Assembly: GCF_963966145.1 (NCBI RefSeq)
Contig: NC_091049.1
Location: 17,050,001-17,114,000 of the forward strand
DNA length: 64,000 bases
From: Tenebrio molitor
Lineage: Eukaryota; Arthropoda; Insecta; Coleoptera; Tenebrionidae
Reading direction: 5' to 3'
The translations under genes were made by a program, and so were the position numbers. Shown piece by piece: positions 1 to 12,158 of this stretch (position 1 is its first letter; every line of letters begins with the position of its first letter). Below the pieces are notes generated by a model, which did not search any database, had not been told where the DNA came from, and was given only the letters and a program-made list of their open reading frames with translations.

Positions 1-3000
1 ACTCTGGCCCAAGAATAACAGACGCATTTACCACAGATCTGACAACTTACACATCCATCACCAAAACCGTGGTTCTTCATTTTCCTTTTCGCAATCGCCG
101 GAAGATGTATTGCTGGGTACTAGCACGTTTAGCTGGTTTCTTGTGCATTCCTATTTTCATTTTCTTTTTCTTATTACAGTTAACATCCCATCTTGCCCCC
201 GCGAGTCTTTTCAGATTCAAATCGCAATATCTACAAAGTAAGCTTTTCCAAATTATAGGAAAACGATTCCTACCTTAATGTTTTCGGTACGGTGCATTGC
301 ATTGTAAACACCTTCAATGTCTAATATTTTGATAGCTTTCCTACGCAGAGGGTGTGTAAAATTGCGAGTACAGTCGGTTGCAAAAAATTCGAGTACCTAC
401 ATCAAATTTTCTATAGTTTAATTCATCCTTCTTGTTGTCAATTTTGATGTTACCGAGACAAGCAAAAGGTCCAAACTTTTCATTTCTTACTTACATCAGA
501 CATAATGACATTCTTTGTGTCAGACATAACCTATTTGAAAAAGCATGCCACTAAAAGTCAGAAAAGCGTGATTTACATGTGTTAAAAATAGGAAAATTCA
601 GTGCTCTTGATTTTTATGATGTACTATCGCGGCCATCCAAAAGTGAAGGTTTTTTTTTAATAGTTTGATTTTTACTTTAAATCATAGACGTCCTAAAATG
701 TCAAAGTTTGACACTAGCGTTAAAAAAATTATTGAAACTATTTTTTTTTAAATGCCACATCTCACTCCGATTCAGACAGCTAGGGCTATTGCAAAGCTAG
801 AAGAAAATTGGTCGTTGGCTTCTGTGGCGAGAGAATTACATTGCAATAAGCCAATAAGACTTGCATCTTCAATATAAAGAGGCGTTGGCAAAAAAACAGG
901 CTTGCAAGGCCAATACGAATAGGTGTTGGAAAGATTCCTTTACTAAAGTTTACTTTCACGTTAATAATGTATTAATTACTTCTCAACCTCATTTTTATTA
1001 AAACATATTTCTTACAACTTTTTATTATTAAAATAGTAACGCCTGCTGCACGAACGCCAATGAATACAGCCTGATTTAATCCAACGAAAAATACGAAAAT
1101 TTTCGCAAGCTATCGTTCATTTTTGGATGGCCGCGATGGTACCTACTCGATTTTTTTGCAACCGACTGTACATACATACTCCAAACTCCAGCTTAAATTT
1201 TTTTCTTTTTTATTTTTCTCAATGGAATTTGACATAATTTAATAATTTATTGATCATGAACGAAAATGAAGTAACTTTTAAAGTACTTACAACTTTTCTT
1301 CGATTAATCAGTGCAAAGGAAAGATTAGCAGCATGTTTAAGATAAATAGAATTCATTGAAAAAGTAACATGAATTCTCAACTAAGTACAGTGGCGGGCAA
1401 AAAAAGTTAGCAATCATTTAAATGTCAGTGTCATTAAAGCATTAATAACATTAGGATTTTTATGTGACAGAAAAGTGATGGCTAGTTTTTATTGCCGGCC
1501 ATTGTACAGTGGCGAGCAATAAATTTTGATCGTCAATGCCCGGTTCACACAAGAGCACCTTCCGTTACGTCAAAGAATGACAACCAAAATTCACTGCTGG
1601 CTACTGGAAGTACGGTCGGTGGACAAATAAAACTGGGACACTTAAAATTTAATCTATGTAAGTCAGACCATTGAATTGTCAATATATTTGTCAGTATCTA
1701 TAGAATATGTCATACGAAAGTTAACCTATTTGTGACAAAGCCGTATTTAAACGATGCAAATTTGTAAATTTTGACTTATATGATTGTCATTTTTGTCCCA
1801 GTTTTATTTGTCCATCGACTGTACCTTCGCTGGCCAAAAAAAAAAACTCTTACACAGGTAGAGCTCGTGCCAACTCTCATGATCGATGACGCAGAAACCA
1901 AAATGCGTACCGAAGCGTCTGTACTATTCGAACTAAAAACATTGGTACCATTTTGTCACGCTTTACATATTTGTGAGCTAATTTATGTTGATATTTATTT
2001 GGCGAGAAGCCGACAAGTCCTTAGATAATGTCGGACATTCTAATCCAAATCCTTGAACAGTGTAAAATGCAAATTTGCCGCCACCCTGAAAATTTGAACT
2101 AAACGACCGACGTTTTTACGTTTCACTTATCAAAATTGGGCTCCGCCTTCGCGCAGCTTTTGTCAAGGTCATCGATCATGACAGTAGGCACAAGCTCTAA
2201 CAGAACAACAGATCCAAAAATTAAAAATTTGAGTTGTGTAAACATCTCTTTTTTAATAAAGGTTATGTATGCATAGGTTTAATTTTTTGTTTGGCCAATA
2301 AAACGGTACCAACATCAGCAGCAATTGCCCGTATCGAAATCCCGTCTCTTAAACGTTGCGCTATAGACTTTGACACTGACAATAGTGTTTGACATTGTAG
2401 ACTTTGTAAATATTGTAGACTACCTCGGAGATGCGAGCACAAATTTAATAGACTTGAACAGCTGATTGGAGATCAATCTGAAATAAACGAACGAAAAATA
2501 GGGTAGGTAATTGTTCACTTTAGCTCCCGGTCGAATTTTCGCGTTTTTTTCTGGCCAGACACCCTTAGGGCGTCCTCCTACATCGTTTCCCACCACTCAA
2601 ACGGCAAACCTTGTGCAAATGCCCTTGTTTTTCTCTCTTGTTCCACATACCACATAAACATAACCAGATAACCCTACTATTGTGACAGGCGCCAAAATCT
2701 CAACATCCTCGGTCGAAATACTCCTAGCAAATCGAGCTTCCTCTAATGACTCTGACGTCCAATATCCGAACAATTTACGTAAATTAGCATAAAAATGATA
2801 TAAACGAACGCAGCTTAGTAGTTAATAGTTATAAGACTCTGATAGATTGTACTATGGCGGACAATAAATTTAGGCCGGCCTGTCATTGGCTTGACATCAA
2901 AATGTGAAGCTGGCATTATGTTCAACTAACCCCATTCACGATTTTTGTCATTGTCATCGTGACAGCGATAATCAAAATTAAAATTGGGAAAAGAAGCGTG

Positions 3001-6000
3001 CACCAGAGAGAAGTGCTACTACAAATCAGTTATGCTAGTGCGTCATGATCTGTAAGTTACGAAAAGGGCGAAGGAAACGCCAAACAGCTTGAAAATCTTC
3101 AGTTTGACAAACTGACACATCAGTCATAATGACAATAAATGGTCGCTTGCATTGACTTTTTTGAAATGTCAGAAATTTGCCGGCCTAAATTTATTGTCCG
3201 CCACAGTACGTTTTTTGACAGAAGACAGACCCCGAGAGTCGTATGGCGGGAATTAATCTGCAGGGATACAACGGTTTTCTTCATAACAAAAACAGTTGAG
3301 ATGGAGAGTTTAGTATTTTTCACTGCTTTATGTTTTGGAACTAGAATTTAAAAACGTACAATCTATCACCGTACGGAGATCACCAGTTTTTTTGCTAGTC
3401 GATAGTAGGTACTTACTATTGGGAGCATGGAATTTCGGGCAGCAATTTATTTGTCATTTAAAAAAACCCCGTTGTAGTCTAAGCTTTATTGTCATACCTA
3501 ATTGTCATAATAATTAATTTTGACTGAACTTCAAAATAAACTGTCACAATTATTTTACATTTTAGTTATTGATTTCCAAAGCACTTGCAACTTTTCAGGA
3601 TTGATGATTGATGGTTAGGTTCGAGGCTATGTGGTTTCTGGTGACAAACAAAAGATATCCCAAAAATGTAAGACAGCAAATTAATTGTAACAGTTGCAAA
3701 TGACTAATTTCTCGCTAAATCATAGATGATTTTTCGTTTCACAATCAATTTTGGTTACTGGCGGCATATTTATTTGAATTTAATCTCTCAATTCAAGGTA
3801 ACCAACCTTAGGCATTCAAAATAACTTTTGAAAATTCTAGTTACACACAACATGAAAAACGTTATTTCCCTAAAAGTTCGAATTCTAGGGAGTAACTTAT
3901 TTTTGACACGAGAGTAATAAAATGAGGTTATTAATACGTCTAGAACCTAAAACCTATTTCACATCTTATATCAGTCAAATTTGAAGTCTGCCCGAAATTA
4001 TGTGCTCCCAATAGTACATTCATAAAGTGTCAACTCCATGTTATGAACATTGAAGGAAACAAACATTTTGTTTCCCCTAGAGAATTTTTTGACGTTTATT
4101 AACGTCCACGTAGGAGAGGTATACGGCGCTTGGGAGTAACACACAAAAGCGACACGCGAGAATGTAACCCTCACAACTCCTAATCGCACCTGTCCGTGCC
4201 CACGGTAAAAATGTTCATCTAGAACTCCAATAGATGAATGTGTAAACACATTTGACATACAGAGCTGGCAACCCGGTATTTGTGTTTTCCGTATTTGATT
4301 ATGAATATTAACTAATCAATAAAAATTAAAAAAACACATTTATCCGAAAAATAATACATGTTAATGATTTTTACGCTAAATTAAAGTAACGTAACAACAC
4401 TTTAATTTTAAAGTAACTGTAAAAAGAGAAAATTAACCGTGCGTGCCACCGATGTTGTAAATATCCCCCAGAAATTTACAACATCCGTTGGGAAGTCGCA
4501 GCTACCTTAACCTAAAGTGGAAGGTAAAGGTGTGTTTACGTCATGGAAACCGAATATTAGATTTTATTGGGCTGTTTTGATATTGACAACAATAACTCTG
4601 AAATTATAAAAATGTCAGTTAGGTACTTCTGTCAAAAGATTTTATACACAAACCTAATAAGAAAATTTACAACATTTTAGACGTTGGAACTATAATTGAG
4701 CATTTTATTATTATTGTCGAATAATGGAGAAAATTTAAGAAACAAACAGGACCAGCATTTTACATTTGTAAGAATAGGTAATTTACCAGGTTTATTGTCA
4801 AACGCGACGCCACTGATAAGCAGATTTTTCGGTAAAATGTCAAAGAAACGTCAGTTTTAAAGCAACGGTGTTGATGTTGACCATGAGAAACAGTTTTCAA
4901 TTTCGGCAAAAGTTTACGGACTTTTCCTGTAATTGTAAGCAACAATTATCCCAGAATAAACGGTAAAATGAGTTTTACAATTGAAGATAAAGCAGGTAGG
5001 CAACCAATAAAACGACTGTGTATAGCAAGTATACATACATGTGTACGATTAAGCTAAGAAAATGGTTTCGATAAAACAAAGGATGGGGTAGGGGGTAGCA
5101 CTAATGATTTGCTTTCTTGTTGATCACTGAATTATGGAGGAAACAAGGACACAAACATTTTTGCTTCGCATATGCAAAATTATTTTTTTACATCTGTATA
5201 AAAAATGAGGATTAGGTATTAAAAGGGTAGCGCCAAAACTACTATCCACAAATGTGTTCTCCACTACCGTTAGTGAATGTAATAATTCCGAAATCATTTT
5301 TAATAATAGAAAGTAAAAATTCTCACTCTTGGGATTGGAATATTTATTCTGAAACACTTGCTTCTTATATGTTTTGCATGTATTTTCATTCCATAACAAG
5401 TCACTGAATGAATATTCCATAATTATGTTCAACGAAATACATAGATTGCCATGGATTTCAAAACTGTCAGTGTCAGATATCAATGCGACGTCCTAATTGT
5501 TTTGTGACAAGTTTTAATTGAAATAAACAAAAATTGTTCAGATTTCATTGTTTTTGATTCATACTTTCTGGTCGTGGAGAAAATCCAGTCTGTTACTCGG
5601 TTAGAATATACTTACTATTCTGTTGTGCTAAAAACTTAACACTTAAGCCAGTGACAAATCAAAAATACTGAAGAAGCAAAAAGTTGTAGAGAATAATTCT
5701 GTATAATTCGCTACTGGTTCGTTTCTGCTTTTTATTCTCTAAATAAACGATATCTGATGGATAATAAATTAATATCTATATTTTAGCATTGTTATTATAA
5801 ACAGTTTTATGTGATGTTTCTGGTTTATAAACAACCAAGTTCCTTATTTTTTATAATTTAATAGTTCTTTCCAAGTTTGCACAATATAAAACCAGAACAC
5901 GAAAGCCCTTATTTCTCTGCGTATCAGGCTTGTTTCTTGTTTCATCCCCTTAAAGCTTATTTATTTTATAGGCCAGACCCGGACGACTGCGACGATTCAC

Positions 6001-6995
6001 CCGACCGAAAACCCGTCTACAAACACAACACTCGAAGAAAACTGAAATACGGCGACTCTGAAAAAAAGTACATTTGCAACTACTGCACGTTCAGGTCGAA
6101 ATACAGGAAAAGTCTAGCCGAACATACGCTCCTCCATAAGTCCCGCGACGAAACGCCGATCTACCATTGCAGCGACTGTTCCTACGAAACCAAACGCAAA
6201 CATTACCTGAGAAAACACAGTTTAATACACAAAAATAGCAGTCAGTTGGAGATGCACAAATGTCCGGAATGCGATTTCGCAACTAAACGGAAAGACGGTC
6301 TGCAGAGACACATGTTACTCATCCACAACCACAATTCCGAGGCATTGATATACAAATGTCCCGAGTGCAGTTACCAAACCAAGTTGAGCTACAGTCTGAC
6401 CTCGCACATGTTGGTGCATAAAACTTCCGAAGATTTCTACAAGTACAAATGTACGGAGTGTCCGTACAAGACTAAAGAGAAGAGGTCGCTATTCAAGCAC
6501 TCTTTGAGTCACAAGAGCAAGGACGAAATCAACACGTACAAGTGCACGTATTGTCCTTTCGAGACCAGGAGGAAGTCCAGTTTGAACAAGCACATGGCGC
6601 CGATTCCAGGCGACGAGTTCGGGAAAATTCACAAGTGTACGGTTTGTGTGTTCGAGACGACGCGGAAGAAATGCTTGAGGAGTCACATGTTGTCGCATCG
6701 GAACGCCAACAAAGCCTACAAATGTCCGTATTGTCTCTACGAACACACGAAGAAAAAGAAACTGACGAGACACATCTCGGTACATAACGACGGCGAAGAG
6801 TCTTTCAAGTATAGATGTAAGGAATGTCCTTTCAAGACGAAGTGGGTGGACGCTCTCAACACGCACAAGTTGAGACACGTGAAAGAGGAGGACGGTGGGA
6901 TTTTTAAGTGCATGGTTTGTTCATACAACGCCAGGAATAAAGCGCATCTCACGAGACATTTGAAGATGCATAAAAAAGTCAATGTGGGGAAGTAG
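1..6995 (+). CDS. C2H2 zinc-finger protein, 3' part (exons <1-116, 180-237, 5972-6995)
   Basis: This is a probable DNA-binding transcription regulator of the poly-C2H2 class. The 5' end lies outside the window. The frame is open from base 2 to a donor after 116. A 63-nt intron follows, then exon 180-237 (acceptor TTATTACAG, donor GTAAGC), then a 5.7-kb intron to the acceptor TTTTATAG before 5972. The leftover bases at each junction (1+2, 2+1) complete codons, giving 398 residues plus a stop at 6993-6995. The last exon encodes ten tandem fingers of about 28 residues, most with the C-x2-C-x12-H-x3-H pattern and a Y/F-K-C-P/T-x-C start. The sixth finger (about 6538-6612) lacks its last His and is probably weak or non-functional. 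Linkers are variable rather than TGEKP. An acidic stretch (PDPDDCDDSPD) precedes finger 1. The last exon is certain as coding. The two upstream exons rest on frame and phase only. I cannot name an orthologue. Confidence 0.8.
371..1168. mobile_element. TIR transposon (MITE) with TA target duplication
   Basis: The ends are inverted copies beginning CAGTCGGTTGCAAAAAA. TA flanks both sides (369-370 and 1169-1170), as expected for the Tc1/mariner superfamily. A second TIR element (624-1139) is nested inside. Confidence 0.7.
624..1139 (+). mobile_element. Nested Tc1/mariner relic with a transposase HTH remnant
   Basis: The inverted ends contain ATCGCGGCCATCCAAAA and are flanked by TA (622-623, 1140-1141). 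At about 751-920 on the + strand a broken frame reads MPHLTPIQTARAIAKLEENW and continues SLASVARELHCNK. This resembles the N-terminal helix-turn-helix of Tc1-type transposases. The frame hits stops soon after, and there is no DDE domain. It is a deletion derivative of an autonomous element. Confidence 0.6.
1613..1821. mobile_element. MITE, about 209 bp
   Basis: The inverted ends share GGACAAATAAAACTGGGAC, with TA at 1611-1612 and 1822-1823. It is noncoding. It appears to sit inside an older fragment starting near 1504 that resembles sequence at 9925-9990. Confidence 0.6.
2852..3206. mobile_element. MITE, about 355 bp
   Basis: The TIRs read about CTATGGCGGACAATAAATTT, flanked by TA at 2850-2851 and 3207-3208. 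The ends resemble those of the element at 56110-56475, so both belong to one family. The open frames across it have no coding signal. Confidence 0.7.
3416..4014. mobile_element. MITE, about 600 bp
   Basis: The inverted ends contain TATTGGGAGCA and GAAATT.CGGGCAG, with TA at 3414-3415 and 4015-4016. The right-hand part of a second copy, without its left end, lies at 27071-27388. Confidence 0.7.
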
Positions 6996-7171
6996 TAGTC
7001 GCGACTGAGTGTTTTTAGTTGATTCTGTTAGGTTATTTTGCCTGTGATATTTCAAGTTTTAGTGTTGACAGTGGTGAACTGCGAATAGAAACCACCATTG
7101 TATAATTTATATTTATATTTTTATTTGTGTTAAACGTTCGATGTATTATGTACCTTTCGATTTATTTATAA

Positions 7172-7177
7172 AATAAA
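7172..7177 (+). promoter_or_regulatory. Poly(A) signal of the zinc-finger gene
   Basis: A canonical AATAAA lies 177 nt after the stop codon of the zinc-finger exon, within AT-rich 3' UTR. Confidence 0.6.
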
Positions 7178-8312
7178 AGAACAACAGTACACACAGTTTT
7201 AGTTAATAACGTTGAAATTTATTATTAATCAGAAACATGTGGAACAGCTTTCCGATTTTTCTAAGCTGCGGTTTCATGACATAATGTCCTAAGGAAATAT
7301 CGAGCGAACAATAATTATTTGTATATCAAGGATGCGAAATCGTACTTTGACGAACCGAGAGAAAAATTGTCGTCAAGGCCGCTTTGCGGCCGAGACAAGA
7401 CAATCTCGAGGTGGTCAAAGGATTTCGTAGTCAAGGTGTACACAACATTTTGTGTGCAACCCGAAAATTTGTAATTATAAAATGAACAAGTAAAATTTCC
7501 TTCATTGTCAATAAAAATACAGTCGGCCTACATGTCGCTATGGAAACAACATAAATAAAACAATTCACTTTGAGAAAAATTGCAAAAATGTCCGAAGAAA
7601 ATTACGATGTTTCAGTTCCGTGTACTCATCTAGAGTTAAAAAAATATTATAAATTGTGCAGTGTCGCATTTGAAACATGAAAAATGTTACAGTGACTTTG
7701 AGACTGATGTTACAAGAAGAATGTGAAAACCGTGTCGGATAACGTTGTACTGACTTATCTATTTATTGGAAAGTGGAAGATAAATGTTGAGTTCTGTTAT
7801 GGTAGGTTGTATCATCTGCTCCTTTTTAGGTTTTAGGTTATTTTATCAGGAGCCGTGCAAAGACACAAATAAACCAAAATGACTGTTGATGAGATTCAGG
7901 AAATGTTACGAGATATATTTCTCTTTTTGATCGGTGAAAAATGAACCAAAATCAACCTAATTCACATGTGTATGTTTCATATGGATGATAGATCGATAAT
8001 GGAGATCTTTCTTATCGACTCCTCAACCTCATGCGACTGTCTCATTTGAAATTGGCGGAAATTTCAAACCGGATGAAAATTCTGTACTGATAGTGGCCGT
8101 TCCTGACACAAAATCAAACTTTAACTGTAACCAATCCAGATTTTGTAAGATTACACCGGAAATATGCAGATAGATATGTTGTAATTGTAATAATAAATAA
8201 ACATAAAAATGACTTTTACGTTTACGGCCGTCGTCAAGGCAACGGCTGCGAAATTCAATTTCGCGGCCTGTTGTACGCACGCGAAGTGCTCATTTCGCGT
8301 ACGGTAGCACAC

Positions 8313-8476
8313 AAATTAATTTGTAATCGAGTCATCCATGGATTTGAATACGTATGTCATTTGCGATTGATATGTCGAGATCTAACCAGTGTTCCAAGCT
8401 GTGTTTATTGCGGCGTGGAGTTCAAGTAATGACATACGATTTCGGATTCATGGATATCTCGATTACAAATTAATTT
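8313..8476. repeat. Inverted repeat (short MITE-like)
   Basis: The arms AAATTAATTTGTAATCGAG and its complement face each other at about 8313-8343 and 8450-8476. A half copy lies at about 36090-36180. Confidence 0.5.
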
Positions 8477-8524
8477 GATCGCTCTTTAATAATGCGAGAG
8501 TGGTTTATCATTTACTGTCGGATG

Positions 8525-8765
8525 TAATAGTAGTTCATTTAACGAGCGTTTTAAAGGCCCACGAGTGTCAAAAAAGGCCTAGTTTACACACGAACGAGTT
8601 GAATACAACGTTTTTTTGTTCGACGAACCCCTTCAAGGCTCCAAATCGCTTAAAATCCTTAAAATTAGCTTCACGTTTCGTTTTAACAAGTTGTGACATT
8701 TATCAAAATCCGTTCACACAGAAGAAAATTCTCAAATTCTGACAATGTCGAACAAAAAAATATTT
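8525..8765. repeat. Dispersed 240-bp repeat, copy 1
   Basis: This is closely similar, in the same orientation, to 38625-38865. Shared landmarks include GAATACAACGTTTTTTTGTT and CTCAAATTCTGACA. It is noncoding. Confidence 0.65.
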
Positions 8766-9070
8766 TTTTGTGAACTTCATAACTTTTTGGAAAATTGGCA
8801 AATTTAAAATTAAACTGGACAAATGTCATACGTAGGTGTTACAGCTACCGTTGCTAAAGAAATTGCAGCCAAGCAACTAGAATTAGCTTTTTAAATCTGA
8901 TTAACTCACTAACCTGCAGCAAATTTTAACCTGATTTTCAATTATTTTTATCTCGAAAACGAAAAGACTTATTAGAAACATTTTTTGTGTATGAGTTCTA
9001 CTCATCGTCACCTATTACTGAATTTCTTCTGGCAGGTTGTATCGGGACCAACCTGTAGGTATAACCATTG

Positions 9071-9556
9071 ATCACAGCCGTAGAGGGATATGGAGGGAGC
9101 ACTCTTCAAAAAAGTGGCTACGACCGCGCTTTTCTGTAGACCTAATAAAAGGTCTCCAGATGAGCCGAGCGAAACCGAAGTTAACGCAGATATTTCATCT
9201 TTCCAGTGGCGTCCCTTTAACTTTTTTCTGATGACAATTTTTGTAGGAATTGTAGGAAGACGACCGTAAATATTTAGTTCAAAATAAAAACAGATCAGAG
9301 TTATATAACTGAAAAAATACAAAGACAATTCACCAACCGGTTCACGTGTAAAAAAACAAATCCCAGTAAAATGACGGAACACCGACGCCTATGAAGCATC
9401 TGATGCCCAACGACCCTCGTCACGAAATTTCACGAAGTACTGGCGGTCATTTTAAAAGGCGTCATAAAAGGTCTCCGCACAGGTCTCGCGACGTGCCTCT
9501 TCCTTTACATTGCCAGCATAGGCAGTGCTCCCTCCATATCCCTCTACGGCTGTGAT
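9071..9556. mobile_element. TIR element, about 486 bp
   Basis: The inverted arms ATCACAGCCGTAGAGGGATA (9071 onward) and its complement (to 9556) continue into GGAGGGAGCACT. The inside is noncoding. Confidence 0.6.
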
Positions 9557-9589
9557 AAATTACAAATTGAAGTTTTCTCTTTTTCAACG

Positions 9590-9740
9590 GTCTTTGAAAT
9601 TCCCATTGATGGTTGTCCAATGTCCACTTCTACTCTTTCATTCTAGACTTCTTCTTTCAGTAGTATTTGAAGTATTTGACAGGTGATGAAGCTGCACCAT
9701 ACATTAACTTTAACCACACATTTTTTTGAACACATGTTAT
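9590..9740 (+). repeat. Dispersed repeat of about 150 bp (three diverged copies)
   Basis: Related blocks lie at 9590-9740, 21034-21180 and 25573-25665, all in the same orientation. They share GATGAAGCT..ACCATAC.TTAAC and a poly-T followed by GAACA. The function and class are unknown. Confidence 0.5.
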
Positions 9741-11129
9741 ATTCAAAATACCAATTTTAGGATTCAAATCTAAATGATAAATTTTAATTATCTCAACAAT
9801 CTTCAACAACTGCATTATCCCATAAATAACATGGTTTTCAAGAGTTTTTTGAAATCAAGCACAAAATTAACATTTTAATTTTTATCCAAAATACATACAT
9901 ATAGGTATGTATTTCCATTAGGTACTGTCGCGACCAATAAATTTTGGTCGCCAAGGTCATTCTTTGACTCAATGGAAAGTGCTATAATGTAAAGCGGGCA
10001 TAACCTCTAATAAATCCTATTTGTCTTGTCTTGTCAAGGTCTTGTCAACTTTTTGGAAATCTCAACTGGGTTGCCACCCTAGCTTCTGACACATTCGTCT
10101 CTATCAGTGAAATATAACATTGGAGCCATAATTTTGAATGTTTAGAATAAAACTTTTATAATTTTTTTTTGTTTGACGATTTATTGACATAATTGGCCCT
10201 AATAGACCATTCTAATCTCGGTTGTGAAAATCTGATATTTTCTGTGTTGTGAAAGATTTTGGGTTGCCCTTCCCCTACATCTGGCGCATCTCGGTAGCCA
10301 CGCCTGTGTACCTCTCGTTGAAATGCACTCTAGCAGCTTATAATCTTCCTTTGATGAAGTCCTCTCTTCGGTGCTAGAGATGTTGTCTTGTCTTCGATAC
10401 TTAATATTGTACCATAAACAACACGTAGTTTCTTCACTGCTGCTGTAACGTTGTTATTCTGAGGAATCTTGCAAAGTAAAACATGTCTTCAATGCCTTTC
10501 AACCATTCCGCAATACTTATGGGACGAGGTAACACTTTAAAATAGCAGGTCCAGTTTTCTCCATTTTTCGTAATTTTCCAGCAACTATGTATGTCAAATT
10601 CTGGATAACTAATCTATTAACTTTTTTTATTTTGTTCTTTATTTTTTATCATTCAATTACCTAGTTCTCATTTGTTAACTGCCATTATTATTAATCCATA
10701 ATTTTTACAGCGCTCTTTAAAAATATTAGCTTTCGTATTTAATTTGTAATTAATAAAGGAGGAGAAGTGGCTTAACGTTTTTATTACAAGTTTTTGTTTT
10801 TATATATTTTGACAAACAGAGATATAATATAATATAGTAAGTATGTATAACTACAAGTAGGTATGTATTTCGAAGAATGTAATACTATTTCAATTTTTTT
10901 AATTAGGTATGTGGAAATTATACTAACAATAAGATAAACAGCAATCGTTAAAAACTAGGAGTAAGTATAACAAATATTAACAAAATAAATAAAAAAAATC
11001 TCTTTCATAATAAATTATACAAACATATCATAAATGTCAACAACTGAACCGTGATTTATCTTATCTATGGCTAGAGAAGCTATTTAAATAATTTTTTGAC
11101 TTAACATCGCCAATGTTTCCATCGTGTTA

Positions 11130-12116
11130 TTAATGCAATTCCAAAATAACGGCAATATTTTCGTCAGAATCAGAAGGTTTATACTCTAAATTCCACAAGC
11201 TGGTGAATATTAGAGATTCTCCTTCCTTCAATTTAACATTAATTTGAGGACATTCTGTCTCACAATTATTTCTTGGTAATAACTTGATAAAATTTGCCCC
11301 CATAATCTGGCCAACCACTGCAACTTTGTCAACCAATGCGATCGGTTTGAAATGGGTTGTGTTGTAGTTTTTACTCCACAATAACCAGTTATATTGCACT
11401 GGAGACAGTTCCGGCGGTAAAAAAGACGGTCTTGGAGCGAATCCCCTAAACTGTTTCATTCCAAAGTAATCACAGTTTTGAAAATGTAGAAAAAAAATTT
11501 CGAACAAATGAGTTTTTTCAATAAGTTTTTTAACTGAAGGTGCGCCATTGTAAACATTGGTAGCTAAATTACAAGGTACAGAGTTTGCGATGTCTGGATT
11601 TTGTGAAATATGTTCCATAAAGTTGTCCGACTTTTGCCAACTTTTTTTAATTATTACAGGCGTGTCTACATCTAAGTATCGTTTCATCAAAATGTCTTCT
11701 GCGATGCTGTTGTACACATCGATTTGTTGGATGTTCTCGCAGAGGTCGCAGTTGAAGCTGATTTCGGAAAGAGTTGTCGGTGAGATGTATTTGGCAATGA
11801 GACACTTCTCGTTTTTCAAATGGGTCCAGTCCCAGTAAGGAAGAATCTTGATTAGAGCGATACGTCCAATAGCTGACAAGTTCCACGAGAATGTTTCATT
11901 GTATGTTAACAAATATAAGAGGATGACAAGGATGACTGAACTGAAGACGACAGCTGCTGTTAGTTTGATTTTTTTGGTGTCGGGTCTTAGTGGGGTGAAA
12001 ATGTGGCGAATTTCTTTGTCCGTATATTTGTTGTCTTTGAGGTACTTGTAAAACTCGTTCAGTTCGTCGTTGAATTGTTGAAATGTGTAAACGGGAGTTG
12101 TATTGTGACTTTTCAT
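11130..12116 (-). CDS. Single-pass membrane protein, C6orf89/BRAP-like
   Basis: The frame encodes 328 residues from the ATG at 12116. A splice acceptor (TTTCAG, minus strand) lies 7 nt upstream, so an untranslated exon probably precedes it. An in-frame ATG at 12167 lies inside a MITE end and is unlikely to be used. Residues 1-50 are hydrophilic and residues 52-71 form one membrane helix (TAAVVFSSVILVILLYLL). A long C-terminal domain follows, with a Cys pair (C123, C126 in FNCDLCENI) and a second pair at C285 and C289. This layout, the CxxC after a Trp-rich segment (LPYWDW) and the late ..LLPRNNC.T.CP region resemble bombesin receptor-activated protein C6orf89, a Golgi-associated type II membrane protein in vertebrates. 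The match is from memory of the family and remains tentative; a structural search would settle it. No frameshift is seen. Confidence 0.72.
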   Translation of the reverse strand: MKSHNTTPVYTFQQFNDELNEFYKYLKDNKYTDKEIRHIFTPLRPDTKKIKLTAAVVFSSVILVILLYLLTYNETFSWNLSAIGRIALIKILPYWDWTHLKNEKCLIAKYISPTTLSEISFNCDLCENIQQIDVYNSIAEDILMKRYLDVDTPVIIKKSWQKSDNFMEHISQNPDIANSVPCNLATNVYNGAPSVKKLIEKTHLFEIFFLHFQNCDYFGMKQFRGFAPRPSFLPPELSPVQYNWLLWSKNYNTTHFKPIALVDKVAVVGQIMGANFIKLLPRNNCETECPQINVKLKEGESLIFTSLWNLEYKPSDSDENIAVILELH

Positions 12117-12158
12117 TTTTATCTGAAACCCAAATATGTATTTCTCAATACCTATGTA

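Larger units (their letters stand above)
238..5971 (+). other. Large intron of the zinc-finger gene, filled with MITEs
   Basis: This is the interval between the predicted donor at 238 and the acceptor ending at 5971. It holds the TIR elements listed separately (371-1168, 1613-1821, 2852-3206, 3416-4014) and otherwise AT-rich sequence with no supported gene. Open frames in it, such as the 119-codon one at 5124-5483 on the minus strand, show no recognisable domain. Confidence 0.6.
7178..11129. other. Intergenic region between the zinc-finger and C6orf89-like genes
   Basis: No supported gene is seen. It contains hairpin repeats near 7340-7440 and 8220-8300, a TIR structure at about 8313-8476, a dispersed block at 8525-8765, a TIR element at 9071-9556, a dispersed repeat at 9590-9740 and a partial MITE end near 9925. 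The minus strand at 10310-10570 gives short coding-like stretches with stops that I could not identify. Confidence 0.5.

Noticed and set aside
5124..5483. 119-codon minus-strand frame
   Set aside because: AT-rich, no recognised domain, and a non-ATG start. It lies within the zinc-finger gene's large intron.
9008..9382. 124-codon minus-strand frame
   Set aside because: It overlaps the end of a TIR element (9071-9556) and has no recognisable domain.
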